Assembly: GCF_037975245.1 (NCBI RefSeq)
Contig: NC_092577.1
Coordinates: 25,231,398 to 25,295,397 of the forward strand
Source of the DNA: Apostichopus japonicus
Lineage: Eukaryota; Echinodermata; Holothuroidea; Aspidochirotida; Stichopodidae
Length of the DNA: 64,000 nt
Reading direction: 5' to 3'
Position 1 is the stretch's first letter. Every line of letters begins with the position of its first letter. The notes beneath the pieces were generated by a model. That model saw only the letters and a list, made by a program, of their open reading frames with translations, was not told the origin of the DNA and did not search any database. The position numbers and the translations under genes were made by a program. Shown piece by piece: positions 20,667 to 31,374 of the stretch.

Positions 20667-22189
20667 CTGTAGGAATAGTAATAAAGGCAACAAAAATGCG
20701 TGGGTTCTCTCGTTAAATAGCGTCCTTAAAATGTTGAAGACGTGAGATTAGCCGAGGAGTACTGGAGATCGAAGGAGAACTCTGTGACCTGAAGAATTGC
20801 TGGCGAATTCCGTAAGCTTGTTAAATGCCTGCTAGCACAGCAAAGAATGACCCAGTCGTTGGTAGGATAGCGACGTAGCTTATCTATGGTATACGGAAGT
20901 CTACAACAGTGGCTCCTTCAGGCCTACAATAGCGATCGAAAGAATATGCCGTTGAATCAGTTACAAACAGAAATTAATGCGTGGTGATCCACTACGAGAC
21001 ATGTGTATTGGAAAACGAACAAGGAGACTAATCTTTGAAAAGTTTATAATGAAGACAAATAATACACCAACCGCGATTGCTCTGCAACTGTAAAAGGCTA
21101 AGTCAATGTAGACCGTAAGGATATGCTGTCGCGAGTAATACACGAAATGACAGGTGTAGGCTAGTTGCCTGATAATGCATATAACTTAGGCCGATAGGGT
21201 GTTGTCAAACTCAAACCTCTCATCTAATAATTCGGATCTATCCGTCTAGTCAAATTAAATGAAAAGTGGTCGGTCCTCCGGTACACGAAAATACACACAG
21301 TACACCGTCGCTCAGTCCAAGCTTAGATCGGTGGCGTGAGAATCTTTACGCCAAGCCGTGCTTGGAACTTCCAGAAGGTGGCGCGAAGTAGTAGTAGTAG
21401 ACTATAGGGCGCCTAGACTTACTATCCTATGAACAGCAACCGTGCTAGGCTACGCTGATAAACACTTATCACCTGCGACGCGGACAGGAGGTGATCGTTA
21501 GGCCTAGAGCTCGCGGAGCAGTATTTAACACGAGCGAGCAATGTCCGAACAAATATAGATAATAAAGGTTGAAGTTTCCGAGGTAAAGATATGCGTGTAG
21601 AGCTGTTATTAAGTATATTTATATAGGTCAGCTGGTACTCGTAATAGTAATAATCCACAAGTCGCGGAGGTCCTAAGCTAAGATGACGCATGTATTCCTC
21701 TGGTGAGTCCCTTAAAGTATTTTCCAAACGAGGCAACCCGTCACAGAAAGTTTACACTTCCGGAGATGAGGGTGCAAGGAAATAAAACTTCCTACAAATT
21801 CACCCAAATGAGTCACACACTCACAGAAAAAAATTGTTCCAAAATACTCACCGAGTACCAACTCCTTTCGAGTGAGTGATTGAATGATGAATTATGAATT
21901 GAAATTTTTCGATGGATTTCGTTGAATCATATCGGATTTCGGAAAGCGTTCTCTGTCATTTCTTTAGCTTTATCGCCGTAGAATGATCATGTGAGGACAT
22001 GAGCGCACGAGCGATACGTATTGGCGGCAAAGAAGCGCCTAATTCTGGAATCAGTGTTGCCAGTTGGCATTATCATAACGATAGTGCAGAGATATATACA
22101 TTAAAGTAGGTCAACCGAAAGAGTGAAACCCAGGGGCGTACCGTACGGGGGGTGGGGGTGTTTGTGAGTTTCGCAATGTTACCGATTTA
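20667..22189. other. Unassigned region
   Basis: I see no gene. A GTAGTAGTAG stretch lies near 21386-21400, and short ORFs lack domain signal. It leads into the gypsy-2 relic. Confidence 0.3.
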
Positions 22190-22459
22190 ACATATTTCTT
22201 GTACACCGGCAAGTTAAAATGTGGTTGTGCTGTGATAATATATACTTTGTCTTCAAAGTAGGACTGCAATTTGCCTGAGCCAGGTTGCCGGACACAATTT
22301 TTCACCAACACTCTTGTCTCCCGGCTGAATAGAGTGGTAATGCACTTTCCTATTATAAGTCTCTTGGCTCTTAGTCACTACTTTTTGAATGTTCTTGCTG
22401 ACTAAAGTATAGGACTCCTCCATTCTAGCTTTCCACTTAGAGGAGTACTCTGTTGGGTC
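22190..22459 (-). pseudogene. Gypsy-2 integrase C-terminal remnant (left side of split)
   Basis: The minus strand reads KDPTEYSSKWKARMEESYTL..., then VLVKN and GKLQSYFEDKVYIITAQPHF, the usual tail of a Ty3/gypsy integrase (the segment between the DDE core and the chromodomain-like end). It continues the reading of 32022-32252, from which it was separated by insertion of gypsy-1 at the TTTAG target. The downstream part (22111-22190) drifts into non-gypsy sequence. Confidence 0.8.
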
Positions 22460-22464
22460 TTTAG
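22460..22464. repeat. Target-site duplication TTTAG, left, of gypsy-1
   Basis: TTTAG immediately before the left LTR matches TTTAG at 32022-32026 immediately after the right LTR. Five bp is a standard duplication length for Ty3/gypsy integrases. Confidence 0.9.
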
Positions 22465-22600
22465 TGTAATGATTACAACTGATGTGAAGGATTGATTTAT
22501 TATCTTTAGTTTATTCGGTTTCTACTTTAAGATGGCATGTATGGACAGAGAGCGCTGGTGAGGGCGCTAATACAAAAGAACATAAGACATACTCATTACA
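22465..22600 (-). repeat. 3' LTR of gypsy-1
   Basis: 136 bp, TGTAATG...CATTACA, aligned without gaps to 31886-32021 with 8 mismatches. Short LTRs of this size are known in gypsy elements. Confidence 0.95.
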
Positions 22601-22613
22601 TCTCCCTTTCTTC
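22601..22613 (-). other. Polypurine tract of gypsy-1
   Basis: On the minus strand GAAGAAAGGGAGA directly abuts the 3' LTR, the expected place and composition for the plus-strand primer. Confidence 0.7.
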
Positions 22614-22663
22614 AGATATGAAATCATAGTATGGGGATTATATAAAGTGATAAAATACAAAGT

Positions 22664-22960
22664 TTAATAATATGAAGAGTTGACATCTCTGTTTGGTTTA
22701 ATTATTCTGTCCCTTTTAGATGTAATAATAGGAGACTCTCTATGAGTTGGGGTGTCACTTTCTTCTTCATCATCTACATCATAACCAAACTGCGGTACAT
22801 CCAAATATGGTAATATTCTCAAATCTCTGCGGTTCCGTCTATACTGTTCTACGCCTATTTGTACCACAAAAGATCTGGGGTATTGAGACTTTGCCACCAC
22901 CATTCTTGGCTTCCATTCTTTACCAAATCGTACACCGACAGCATCACCAACTTTAACAAA
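22664..22960 (-). pseudogene. Gypsy-1 integrase C-terminal tail
   Basis: The minus strand reads VKVGDAVGVRFGKEWKPRMV, then RSFVVQIG...YRRNRRDLR, the beta-barrel-like end typical of gypsy integrases, followed by an acidic stretch, basic IKPNRD and a stop at 22664. Its upstream continuation is at 27888-28075, on the far side of the Tx1 insertion. The element's own frame is intact over this part. Confidence 0.75.
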
Positions 22961-22972
22961 TGGTAGTAACTT
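22961..22972. repeat. Target-site duplication of full-length Tx1 (5' side)
   Basis: TGGTAGTAACTT is repeated at 27876-27887 just after the Tx1 3' end. Twelve bp exact, with a further partial match upstream. Confidence 0.9.
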
Positions 22973-23190
22973 GAGTTGAGTTGGCTTTCGTGGAGTGCAG
23001 ACGTGTTTTTCGCTCTCGCTCTACATCTGATAACTGTTTTTTCACTGTACTGTGCTATACTTCCCGCCAGGCGGGTGTGCGCCAGTTCGTATATCGTATA
23101 TCGTTATCGTTTATAGTCATCGTATATTGTATTTTATCCAGCCTATCTTTAGTTTTGTTACTCCTCTGTGGCCCAGCCACCTTCGGTATC

Positions 23191-24294
23191 ATGGCATCGC
23201 GCCGTGATTCCAAAATTGTTAAGTTAACCTTCACCGGTGAACAAGCGGTTCCACCGGTGCAAGTTTTTAGTATTTTAAAGAGTAAGGGTGTTGTTGTGCC
23301 TGGAGAGGTTGATGCGTTGCAAGCTCTCCAGGGTCGTAATACTTATGATGTACGTTTTACAAGTGACGTGACCCGGCAGAAGGGTGTCGCGTTGCTGAGT
23401 GGGGTTGAAGGTTTGACAGTTACTCCGTACGAGCGTTCCGTATGGGTAACTGTCATCCACGTAGGACTAGAGGTGCGTCAGGAACTTGTCGCAACTGTTT
23501 TAGGTCGGTTTGGGGCTGTCAAGGGCATCAAAATGTGCTCGTACGCACAGGCCCCTGGGGTGTTGAACGGGCACCGACAGGTTCGGATCGACCTCAAGCA
23601 GGACATTCCCTCCTTCCTTTTTATTGCCGGACATAAAGCTCACGTGCGATACCCCGGTCAGCCCCGTACCTGCTTCAGGTGTGGGGAGACCGGGCACGAA
23701 GCCAAGGGCTGCCCAAACAAAAAGTGTGGGCGCTGCCTTCGTCTTGGGCATGATACCTCTGCTTGCCCAAGCGAAGTTGTGTGCTCACTCTGTGGGAAGG
23801 AGGGGCATGTTTTTCGCGCTTGTCCCTCTTCTTATGTCTTTATGACAAAGAGTGGGGGTCAATCAAAGGCGCCAAGTTCTGGCGCACCTACTGCCTCGGA
23901 GGAAGCTCCACGCAAAGAGGGGGGGCCGGATGCACCTAGTTCACCCTCCCTTGAAGTTGCAGACCCCAACCCCGTGCCCGCACCGAGAAAGTCTCCACCA
24001 GCTTCCCCTATCAACTCGTCCAGTTCCGTCCCCAGCCCGCCGCCGGTGTCGCCAAATCTGGAGACTCTGTCCGACGGCGACTCCGGGGACTCTGTGGTCA
24101 TCGGGTCTCCGGAGGCTCTGTCTGACAGCGACTCCGGGGGCTCGGTGATCGTCGAGCCAAAACGTGCCACTGGGACGAGCTGGTACGACGAGATGGGGGA
24201 ACCCTCTCTAAAAAGGTCGGCCTCAAGTGACGACTCGGACGACGATATGTCGTCTAGAGCGCGCTTGAAGCTTACAGAATCGTCGTCGGCGTAG
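23191..24294 (+). CDS. Tx1-A ORF1 protein (RNA-binding, zinc knuckles)
   Basis: I start at ATG 23191 (MASRRDSKIV), because the frame upstream opens only at TTG and the sister elements also have MA(A/V)RRDS here. The protein has 367 residues. Residues 5-100 look like an RRM-type fold. Three CCHC knuckles lie at 161-174 (CFRCGETGHEAKGC), 179-192 and 198-211. Residues 215-367 are Pro/Ser/Asp-rich with repeated SDSDSGDS-like units. It binds element RNA and forms the RNP. The stop at 24292 is followed 20 bp later by the ORF2 start, so ORF2 may be made by reinitiation. The frame is intact. Confidence 0.9.
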   Translation: MASRRDSKIVKLTFTGEQAVPPVQVFSILKSKGVVVPGEVDALQALQGRNTYDVRFTSDVTRQKGVALLSGVEGLTVTPYERSVWVTVIHVGLEVRQELVATVLGRFGAVKGIKMCSYAQAPGVLNGHRQVRIDLKQDIPSFLFIAGHKAHVRYPGQPRTCFRCGETGHEAKGCPNKKCGRCLRLGHDTSACPSEVVCSLCGKEGHVFRACPSSYVFMTKSGGQSKAPSSGAPTASEEAPRKEGGPDAPSSPSLEVADPNPVPAPRKSPPASPINSSSSVPSPPPVSPNLETLSDGDSGDSVVIGSPEALSDSDSGGSVIVEPKRATGTSWYDEMGEPSLKRSASSDDSDDDMSSRARLKLTESSSA

Positions 24295-24314
24295 TTTTGC
24301 CCCATTGCCCTCTC

Positions 24315-27300
24315 ATGGCCCATACATTCTCAGTTGCCACTTTGAACGTGAATGGCATGAGGGATCATCGCAAGCGCAGTCGCATTTTCCAATATTGTAA
24401 ATCAATGGAGGTCGACTGCGTTTGCCTGCAAGAAACACATATTTTGGAAGAAGATGTCCCTCTATGGGCTTATGAGTGGGGTGGTGAGCTGCATGCTTCG
24501 TTTGGTTCGTCTTCATCCTGTGGCACTGTCATCCTCCTGTCAGCTCGTCAGGCGGGTTGTGCCACTAGGGTGGAGACGGATCACGAGGGCCGATTGGTTT
24601 GCATTCTATTCAAGTATCCACAGGGTAACATCGCCATTTGCAATGTGTATGCTCCCAATCGGCCTTCTGCTAGACGAGATTTTTTTAACACGCTGCCTTC
24701 CTTTGTTCCTGGTAGTGCGCCGTGTGTCATGGTCGGAGACTTTAACTGTGTCCCAGACTCGGGTCTTGACAGACTCGGAACTTCTGTGTCTGCAAGTCCC
24801 GACGCTGGGATCACAGAATTGGACAGATTCACTTCGGCACACCTTTTAGCCGATGTCTGGAGGCATATGCACCCGTGTAGTACGGTGTATACGTAGGTGA
24901 GGCCTAACGGAGAAGATGCCTCCAGGATAGATCGAGTGTATGCGCCCGTAAGTTTTACATTTTCGGGTTGCGAGACGCTCAGCTGTCCGCTCTCTGACCA
25001 TGACACTGTAGTAGCACGTTTTGTTTTGCCTTCCATTTTCCCCATCGGGCGGGGCCTATGGAAGCTTAACTGTCGGATTCTTGGCGAGGCAGAGTTCCGC
25101 CAGGGTTTCGAGACCAGGTACAAAGGATGGCAAACATTGAAGCCGGCCTTTGCTTCTACATCCCAATGGTGGGATGAGGTCAAGTTGCGCATCAAACGCT
25201 ACGCAATTCAGTATTGCGTGACCCGCGCACGGCGTCGAAGAGAAAAATTCTCGAAGCTGTGCGCGGAGGTGAAGTTTGGCGACCCTTTGGCTGTCATCGC
25301 TTTGCAGACTTATCTCGATGAAAAGTACCACGGTGCCCGCGTCAGGGCCCGTGTCGAAGCGGTGGAAGCCGAGGAGCGCCCTTCACTGAGGTTTTACCAG
25401 TCCGTTAGCTCATCGGCAGGTGACAGACGCGTCCCGTCTGTACGCGCTACTGATGGGACCGTGGTTAGTGACCCTCACGGCATTGTCCGCGTATATAAAG
25501 AGTACTATTCGAGTTTGTTTACGCGTTGCAATGTCGACTTGTCGGCACAGGCCGATTTATTGAGGGGAATCTCAAAAACCGTTCCCCACGATGTCAATGA
25601 TATTTTGGGGGGCGAAATAACCACTGTTGAGCTTTGGAAGGCGCTTTCGAAGATGAAGAATGGCAAGTCCCCGGGTTCGGACGGGCTTCCGAGGGAGTTC
25701 TACCGAACCTTCTGGGCAATAATAGGACCCGACATCAGAGCCGTCTTCGAAGACGCCTTCCAAAACGGACTGTTAAACGAAAGTCAACGTCTGGGCATGA
25801 TTACTTTGCTGCCAAAGTCTGGGGACCCCTTGGATCCCCATACCAAGCGTCCGATCACCTTGTTAAATGTGGACTACAAGTTGCTGGCTAAGACCTTGTG
25901 CAACCGCCTTGCACTGGCTATGCCGCATCTTGTTGGTGATCTCCAGGCTTGTGCAGTGAAGGGTCATTGCATCCAGCAGAACTTGTGGTTGATGCGCGAC
26001 TTGACCGACTTTGTTATTGAGCGTGATCTGCCATGTGCATTGGTGTCTCTGGACCAGCAGAAGGCCTTTGACATGGTGGATCGCGGTTTTTTAATGAATG
26101 TATTGGAGACGTTTCAGTTGCACCCAAATTTTCGTAAATGGATTTCTGTTTTGTATGAACAAAGTTTCAGTTCTGTTATCGTAAATGGGTTTTGTTCGGA
26201 GGTTTTTAACGTAGAGAGGGGGGTGCGCCAGGGGTGCCCTCTGTCTCCATTACTTTATGTTTTGTTTAGCGAGTCCCTCTCTCGTCTTTTGGAAAGGGAC
26301 TCCAAACTTGTTCCATTCGTTGTGCCAGGGGGTGCCAAAGTGAAATGCGCTCAATATGCAGATGACGTGACATGTATTGTTTCGAGTCTCGGCTCCTTTC
26401 GCGCACTCTCGCAGGATCTATCTATTTTTGAGAGAGCTACCGGGGCGAAGTTGAATCCAGAAAAGACAAAGGGCCTTCGTCTTGGTAGCTGGAGATACAG
26501 AAACTTACCATTCGGTGCGTCGTGGTCGGATCAGAATATCAAAATTAATGGTATATGGTTCGGCTACGATGCACCTTGTGATGTCACCTGGAACGAGAGG
26601 GCTGAGGTATTTCAGAGCAGACTCGAAACCTTTGGCACCCGCTGGCTTTCGATCTTGGGGAAAGTCACTGTTATTAATCGTTTCGTTTCGCCCATCTTGT
26701 GGTACCCTGGCGCGGTGTATCCTATTCCGCGTCGCGTCCTGGTACGGTTGGAGAGGGCGATTTTTTCATTCATATGGTCCGGTGGTACAGAGCTTGTCAA
26801 GAGGGCGGTATTGTACCAAAAACTGGAGAAGGGGGGACTAGGGGTGGTTCATCTGGGAAGTAAATTGACCTTTTTGTTATTTAAGCAGTTGTTTGTAGCG
26901 GTAACTGACCCAGGGTTGCCTTGTTCATATTTTGTACGTTTTTGGGGCGGTTTGCACCTGCGTCGATGGGTCCCGGCGCTGTTTAGCAACAGGGAACCGC
27001 ATAGTAGTACTCCAAACAGGGCGGTGCGTGTCATCTGCTCCGCGCTGATTGAGTTGCCCCCTGTTGACATGTCACAGCCGGCCCTCGTTCACAGTTCGTT
27101 GAGGGATAAGGCCTTGAATGCAACTTTTGTCCAGGGACGTCATTCTGCAGAAGTATGGCGTTCGGTGCATTCAAGGCTGAATGGTTGCAGGCTCCGTGAT
27201 CTTGCATGGAGAGTTGCACACGGTGCCTTGGTGACCAACCTAAAAAGATATCATTGGCGATTGGGTGATGGACTGTGCCCTAGGACCGGCTGTGACAGCT

Positions 27301-27707
27301 TAGAGAGTACTGCTCATGTTTTTTGGCATTGTTACTTTGTAGTCAACTTATGGGAGTGGTTCCAGACCTGGACCGACCGTGTTACGGGAGACCGTTCATG
27401 GTCGGTAGGGCAGGGCTTTATTTTATATGGGGTAGACCCTCCAGTTTGTTCGGTAGCTGTGTTGCACCGCATCATTTTTGTTTGCTCTGTTGTAAAAAAA
27501 CATGTTTGGCGGAATAGATGTAATTTGGTTTTTAGGGGCAAATTTGCCAGTTGGCAGGCAGTCCTGGAGGCGGTGAAGTCTGACATTCGCCTTCAGATTG
27601 AAGGCGATTTTCGCCGTTTATCTGGGGCTGCCTTTTTTGGACGCTGGTGTGCTGGGGAGGGGTTTTTCGTTTCGCTGCGTGCGGGTCGTCCTTCTGTACG
27701 TTTTTGA
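24315..27707 (+). pseudogene. Tx1-A ORF2: APE endonuclease and reverse transcriptase, one TAG
   Basis: From ATG 24315 the frame runs 1,130 codons to 27707 with a single TAG (24894-24896). Endonuclease motifs: TLNVNGM, LQETHI, NVYAPN, VGDFN, then after the TAG SRIDR and SDHD. RT motifs: SPGSDGLPREFYR, DQQKAFDMVDR, GVRQGCPLSPLLY and the catalytic QYADD. A C-terminal Cys/His cluster (CPRTGCDS...HVFWHC) is typical of this group. The enzyme nicks target DNA and copies the RNA there. The stop lies between endonuclease motifs, so as written the product is split at about residue 194. The paralogue at 13660 has TGG at this codon, so the stop looks like a single substitution. Otherwise the frame is fully open, which implies a young insertion. 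Confidence 0.9.
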
Positions 27708-27875
27708 ATGTTTGAGTGGGGAGGGGGTTGGGCGTTTTGTCTCTGCAGGTCGGCGGGCGTATGTTTTTTTGGCTCGCTAGACCTTAGTTTCGTTTGTCAG
27801 AATGGGATGGTTCGGTAGTGCCGTTTGGCCGTGACGTTTTGTATCCCGCATGGCGGGTCACGTAAAAAGCACAAC
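27708..27875 (+). other. Tx1-A 3' UTR and terminus
   Basis: 168 bp ending GGCGGGTCACGTAAAAAGC. The block from TAGTGCCGTTTGGCCGTGAC onward is shared with the tails at 4316 and 30122, so it marks the region recognised by the element's RT. CCCGCATGGCGGG just upstream can form a small hairpin. Confidence 0.8.
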
Positions 27876-27887
27876 TGGTAGTAACTT
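27876..27887. repeat. Target-site duplication of full-length Tx1 (3' side)
   Basis: TGGTAGTAACTT, identical to 22961-22972. Confidence 0.9.
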
Positions 27888-28768
27888 AGCACCACGGTTA
27901 AAATACTTTGTCTGTTTCTTTGCACGTCTCTTAAATTTCTCCTGAACATTTTTTGGCATTTCTGGTTTCATTCACTTTTGATATGTCGGTAGCAACGTTT
28001 GCGTTCTTCTACCCATCTTCTTGTGGGGTGTTTCTAAAATTAAGCAAGGCAATGTAAGGGTCTTGCCCTGACAAGTTACTCATATGCTTCGCTAAATTTC
28101 TTGAACTCTGCAGATACATACTGTGGTCCATTATCAGACATTAGTATGTTGGGAATACCAAACCTTGCAAATTGCTGCTTACAGAAATGGATAATATTAG
28201 TTGACCTTGTCTCTTGTAGTTTCTTAATTTCAAAATAATTAGAGTAATAATCAAGCATGATAACATATGTATCACCATCATATACAAATAGGTCTGATCC
28301 AACTTTCTGCCATGGCACAGCAGGGATTTCATGCTTCATAAGCGGTTCCTTCCTATTTTTGTGTTTAAATCGATTGCACACACTACAGTGTTGTACAGTT
28401 TCAGTGATTTGCACAGACATTCCTGGCGAATACATGATGTCTCTTGCTAATCTCTTTGTCTTTTCGACTCCTTGGTGTCCTTGATGTACTTTTTCTAGCA
28501 TCAATTTTCGCATCTTACGATGAATTACTACTCTCTCGTGTTTCAATATTAGCCCATTTTCTACTGTCAGTTCACTCTGACATGACCAATACGGGGTCAA
28601 ATCTTTGTCTAACTTTTGCTTACTTGATGGCCATCCCTTAACAATCTGGGAATGCAATTTGCTTAGAATTGTATCTTCCTGTGTTTCTTTCTCAATTTGT
28701 CTCAATTTTTCTCGTGAAATTGGCAGGGGAGAAACTACACACTCCATAATGTGTAAACCATCATTCAC
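27888..28768 (-). pseudogene. Gypsy-1 integrase (H2C2 and DDE core, Glu region deleted)
   Basis: On the minus strand from 28768: a linker, then the zinc-binding H-x3-H...C-x2-C (HQGHQGVEK ... HCSVCNRF), then the core with the first Asp in VGSDLFVYDG and the second in SDNGPQYVS. The frame stops at 28076-28079 after EFKKFSEAYE. The reading resumes at once in another frame with the segment that normally follows the catalytic Glu (NTPQ-like ..., RRTQTLLPT at about 27985). Some 60-80 bp including the Glu are therefore missing. No active integrase can come from this copy. Confidence 0.85.
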
Positions 28769-28812
28769 TTCCTCTGATGTGTCAGGTAGGTAGTTTCGAC
28801 TCAGTGCATCTG

Positions 28813-29178
28813 CTACATCTTGTATGATACAGACAGTACATATTTTTGTAACTTTAGCAACATCCTTTGCAGTCGTGGAGGTGCTCGACTTAGCGGTTTC
28901 TTAAAAATAGATTCCAGGGGCTTATGATCCGTTTCAACTGTTACCATTCTACCAAAAATATATTCATGAAACTTCTCACACCCAAACACAATCGCAGCAA
29001 GTTCCTTTTCTATCTGTGCATACCTAGTTTGTGCTTCTGTAAAAGTCTTTGATGCATAGGCTACAGGTTTGTTATCTTGCAGTAATACTGCTCCTACACC
29101 ACTTTTCGAGGCATCTACACTCAGTGTAACTGGTTTGTTTGTGTCAAAATACTTAAGTATTGGGGCATTCGTTATCAT
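28813..29178 (-). pseudogene. Gypsy-1 RNase H domain
   Basis: The minus strand reads LSVDASKSGVGAVLLQD, then PVAYASKTF, YAQIEKELAAIVF and TVETDHKPLESIF, the hallmark order of gypsy RNase H (catalytic D, E, D present). The frame breaks at 28813, shortly before the ADALSR motif, which is readable in the next frame. RNase H removes the RNA template during reverse transcription. It follows the RT frame directly at 29178/29179, probably separated by a stop codon only. Confidence 0.85.
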
Positions 29179-30111
29179 TCATTTTAATGCATCAAAACTC
29201 TTTTGTTGTTCTTCGTTCCACTGCCAAACAGTATCCTTACGAAGAAGTACTCTCAAAGGCTCTGATATGGCTGATAGATTATCCACAAATTTTGCAACAT
29301 AATTGACCATACCCACAAATCTTTTGAGCTCTGTGATATTTGTTGGTGGGTGCATTCCTCGAATTGCATTTACCTTCTTAAAATCAGCTTTTACACCATC
29401 CGATGTCAGAATATGCCCAATGTATGGCACTTCATCTACCTTGAATTTGCATTTATCCAAATTCAGCTTCAATTTCTTGTCTCGACATCTTTGTAATACT
29501 TGCTCTAGCCTCATGTCATGTTCTTGCTCATTGGAACCCCACACCAATATGTCATCCATGATCACTTCTACACCTGTGAGATCATCAAATAACTCAGTCA
29601 TACACCTCTGACATATTTCGGCTGCAGCATTTACGCCAAATGGTAGCCTTTTTGTACCTGTATCGACCCATGGGTGTATTAAATGTGCACAATTTTGAGC
29701 TATCTGTATCAAGCTGTAACTGTAGGGTGGAAAACACTTTTGCTTGTGGGAGCATTGTAACTATTTCCTCGATAGTTTTCATGGGGTAATGAGCCCTGTC
29801 TAAAGCTTCATTTAAATCTTTTGGATCGAGGCATATACATACCCTTTTTGTCTGGCTTAATAACAGTAACCATACTACTAACCCATTCTGTAGGTTCTGT
29901 AACCCTTTCTATGACACCTATTTCTTCCATATGTTTCAGCTGATCCTTCACAACCTTTTGCAAGGCAATAGGTACTTTACGAGGTGGGTGTACTACTGGC
30001 GTACTACCAGGCTTTACTTTGAGATATACCTTACCATGCAAACAACCAAGTCCAGTAAACACATCTTTGTATTTCTCTTGTACTTTTGCTTGTAGTTCTG
30101 AATCAACAACA
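29179..30111 (-). pseudogene. Gypsy-1 reverse transcriptase, frameshifted
   Basis: On the minus strand from 30111: EKYKDVFTGLGCLHGKVYLK, PTEWVSSMVTVIKPDKKG, then in the next frame CLDPKDLNEALDRAHYPMK and TFNTPMGRYR, then again shifted LPFGVNAAAEICQR and the catalytic IMDDILVWG. The motif A aspartate expected after VFSTL is not readable (VFSTLQLQLDTDSS), so part of motif A seems deleted. At least two frameshifts. The enzyme would be dead. Confidence 0.85.
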
Positions 30112-30121
30112 TCAACACGTT
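30112..30121. repeat. Target-site duplication of the 30122 Tx1 tail
   Basis: TCAACACGTT at 30112-30121 is repeated at 30657-30666. Ten bp exact. Confidence 0.9.
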
Positions 30122-30656
30122 GCTTTTTACGTGACCCGTCATACGGGATACAAAACGTCACGGCCAAACGGCACTACCAAACCATCCCATTCTTACAAAC
30201 GAACCTCAGGTCAAGCGAGCCAAAAAAAGTACATACGCTCACCGACCTGCAGAGACAAAACGCCCAACCCCCCACTGAAATATTAAAAAACTACAAAAGG
30301 ACGACCAGCACGCAGCGAAACAAAACACCCTTCCCCAGCACACCACCGTCCAAAAAAGGCAGCCCTAGATAAACGGCGAAAATCGCCTTCAACCTCAAGG
30401 CGAATGTCAGACTTCACCGCCTCCAGGACTGCCTGCCAACTGGCAAATTTCCCCCTAAAAACAACATCACATCTATTCCTCCAAATAAGTTTTTTTACAA
30501 CAGAACAAACATAAATAATACGCTGCAACACAGCACCGGAACAAACTGGAGGATCTAATCCATACAAGACAAAACCCTGTCCTACCGACCAGGAACGGTC
30601 TCCCGTTAAACGGTCGGTCCAGGACTGAAACCACTCCCACAAGTTCAAAACAAAGT
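30122..30656 (-). mobile_element. 5'-truncated Tx1-A tail inserted in gypsy-1 pol
   Basis: 535 bp on the minus strand, carrying the end of ORF2 (LWEWFQSWTDR..., stop at 30283) and the 3' UTR with terminal GGGTCACGTAAAAAGC. A 10 bp target duplication flanks it. It splits gypsy-1 between the LGLIKRV and VDVVDSELQ segments at the start of RT. Its last 230 bp match 4316-4547 with about one difference. Confidence 0.95.
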
Positions 30657-30666
30657 TCAACACGTT

Positions 30667-30886
30667 TGATCAGTCCAAGAGCAGTGCAAGCTGTCAGCCC
30701 TAATAGTGGTTTGCTTGTTCCTTGAATGACTTGGAATGTCAACGTGTAGTAGCGGCTCTGGTATTCACACAAGAGGAGGCACTGTCCTACTGGTTGTATC
30801 TTGTGTCCGGAATAGGTAATCAAATGCATCCTTGACCGTTTCATCCTCACATTCTTCAGGGACTTCAAAACAGAACTCGAAATCAC
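30667..30886 (-). pseudogene. Gypsy-1 protease-to-RT linker
   Basis: The minus strand reads VISSSVLKSLKN, LITYSGHKIQPVGQCLLLCE and TSKPLLGLTACTALGLIKRV, the beta-rich second half of a retroviral-type aspartic protease and the link to RT. The preceding frame (ending near 30883) stops at FKLDT, so the DTGA active-site motif is cut by a short deletion with frameshift. Protease activity would be lost. Confidence 0.75.
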
Positions 30887-31374
30887 ATTACAGTATCTAG
30901 CTTGAAGTTAATAACCTTTTCTTCTTGAATTGTTAAGTCAACTAGCCACTCTTTTTGATCTCGGTCTTCACTGGTGCTGCTCTGAAGTGTGTCTATGAAA
31001 ACTGACTCTTCTGAACTACTTTCATGTTCAACAGTATCGACCTTTTGGCGTCTCTGCTTTGATGTAGCAATCCTGTTATTAGTAGAATTGGGCATAGGCT
31101 TATGCCTGACTGCATCTGTGAGTGTCACTCTTGATGTACACATTTTGGCAAAATGATTACGACGGCCCCACTTATTACATGTTTTGCCTTCTGCTGGGCA
31201 CATTGCTGTCCTTTGATGATTATATCCACATTTGCCACATTGGTGTCGGTTACTATTAACGTTAGGACTAGGGTTATTTCGAAACTTTGTAGGCCTATGG
31301 CTATAGTTACCTTTCTTGACCACCGTTGCATTGATTTCACCTTCGGATGTCTCTCGTGCCGCACTGTTATTCAA
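30887..31374 (-). pseudogene. Gypsy-1 nucleocapsid (zinc knuckles) and protease start
   Basis: A minus-strand frame with CGKCGYNHQRTAMC and CNKWGRRNHFAKMC. In the second knuckle Trp replaces the second Cys. An acidic Ser/Glu region follows, then EWLVDLTIQEEKVINFKLDT at the protease N-terminus. In gypsy elements this part packages RNA. Frame joins with the gag segment upstream at a TAA/shift near 31374. Confidence 0.8.

Larger units (their letters stand above)
22973..27875 (+). mobile_element. Full-length Tx1-type non-LTR retrotransposon (Tx1-A)
   Basis: 4.9 kb with a 5' UTR of about 218 bp, ORF1 (23191-24294), ORF2 (24315-27707) and a 3' UTR ending CACGTAAAAAGCACAAC-like without a long poly-A. 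It is flanked by a 12 bp target duplication. The endonuclease is of APE type and the RT of L1/Tx1 type. The only obvious defect is one in-frame TAG in ORF2. Placement in the Tx1 clade is from memory of the ORF1/ORF2 architecture, without a search. Confidence 0.9.

Noticed and set aside
22981-23190. Upstream extension of Tx1-A ORF1 by 70 residues
   Set aside because: It opens only at TTG and the related copies do not conserve it; the ATG at 23191 with MASRRDS is shared in wording with the Tx1-B copies.
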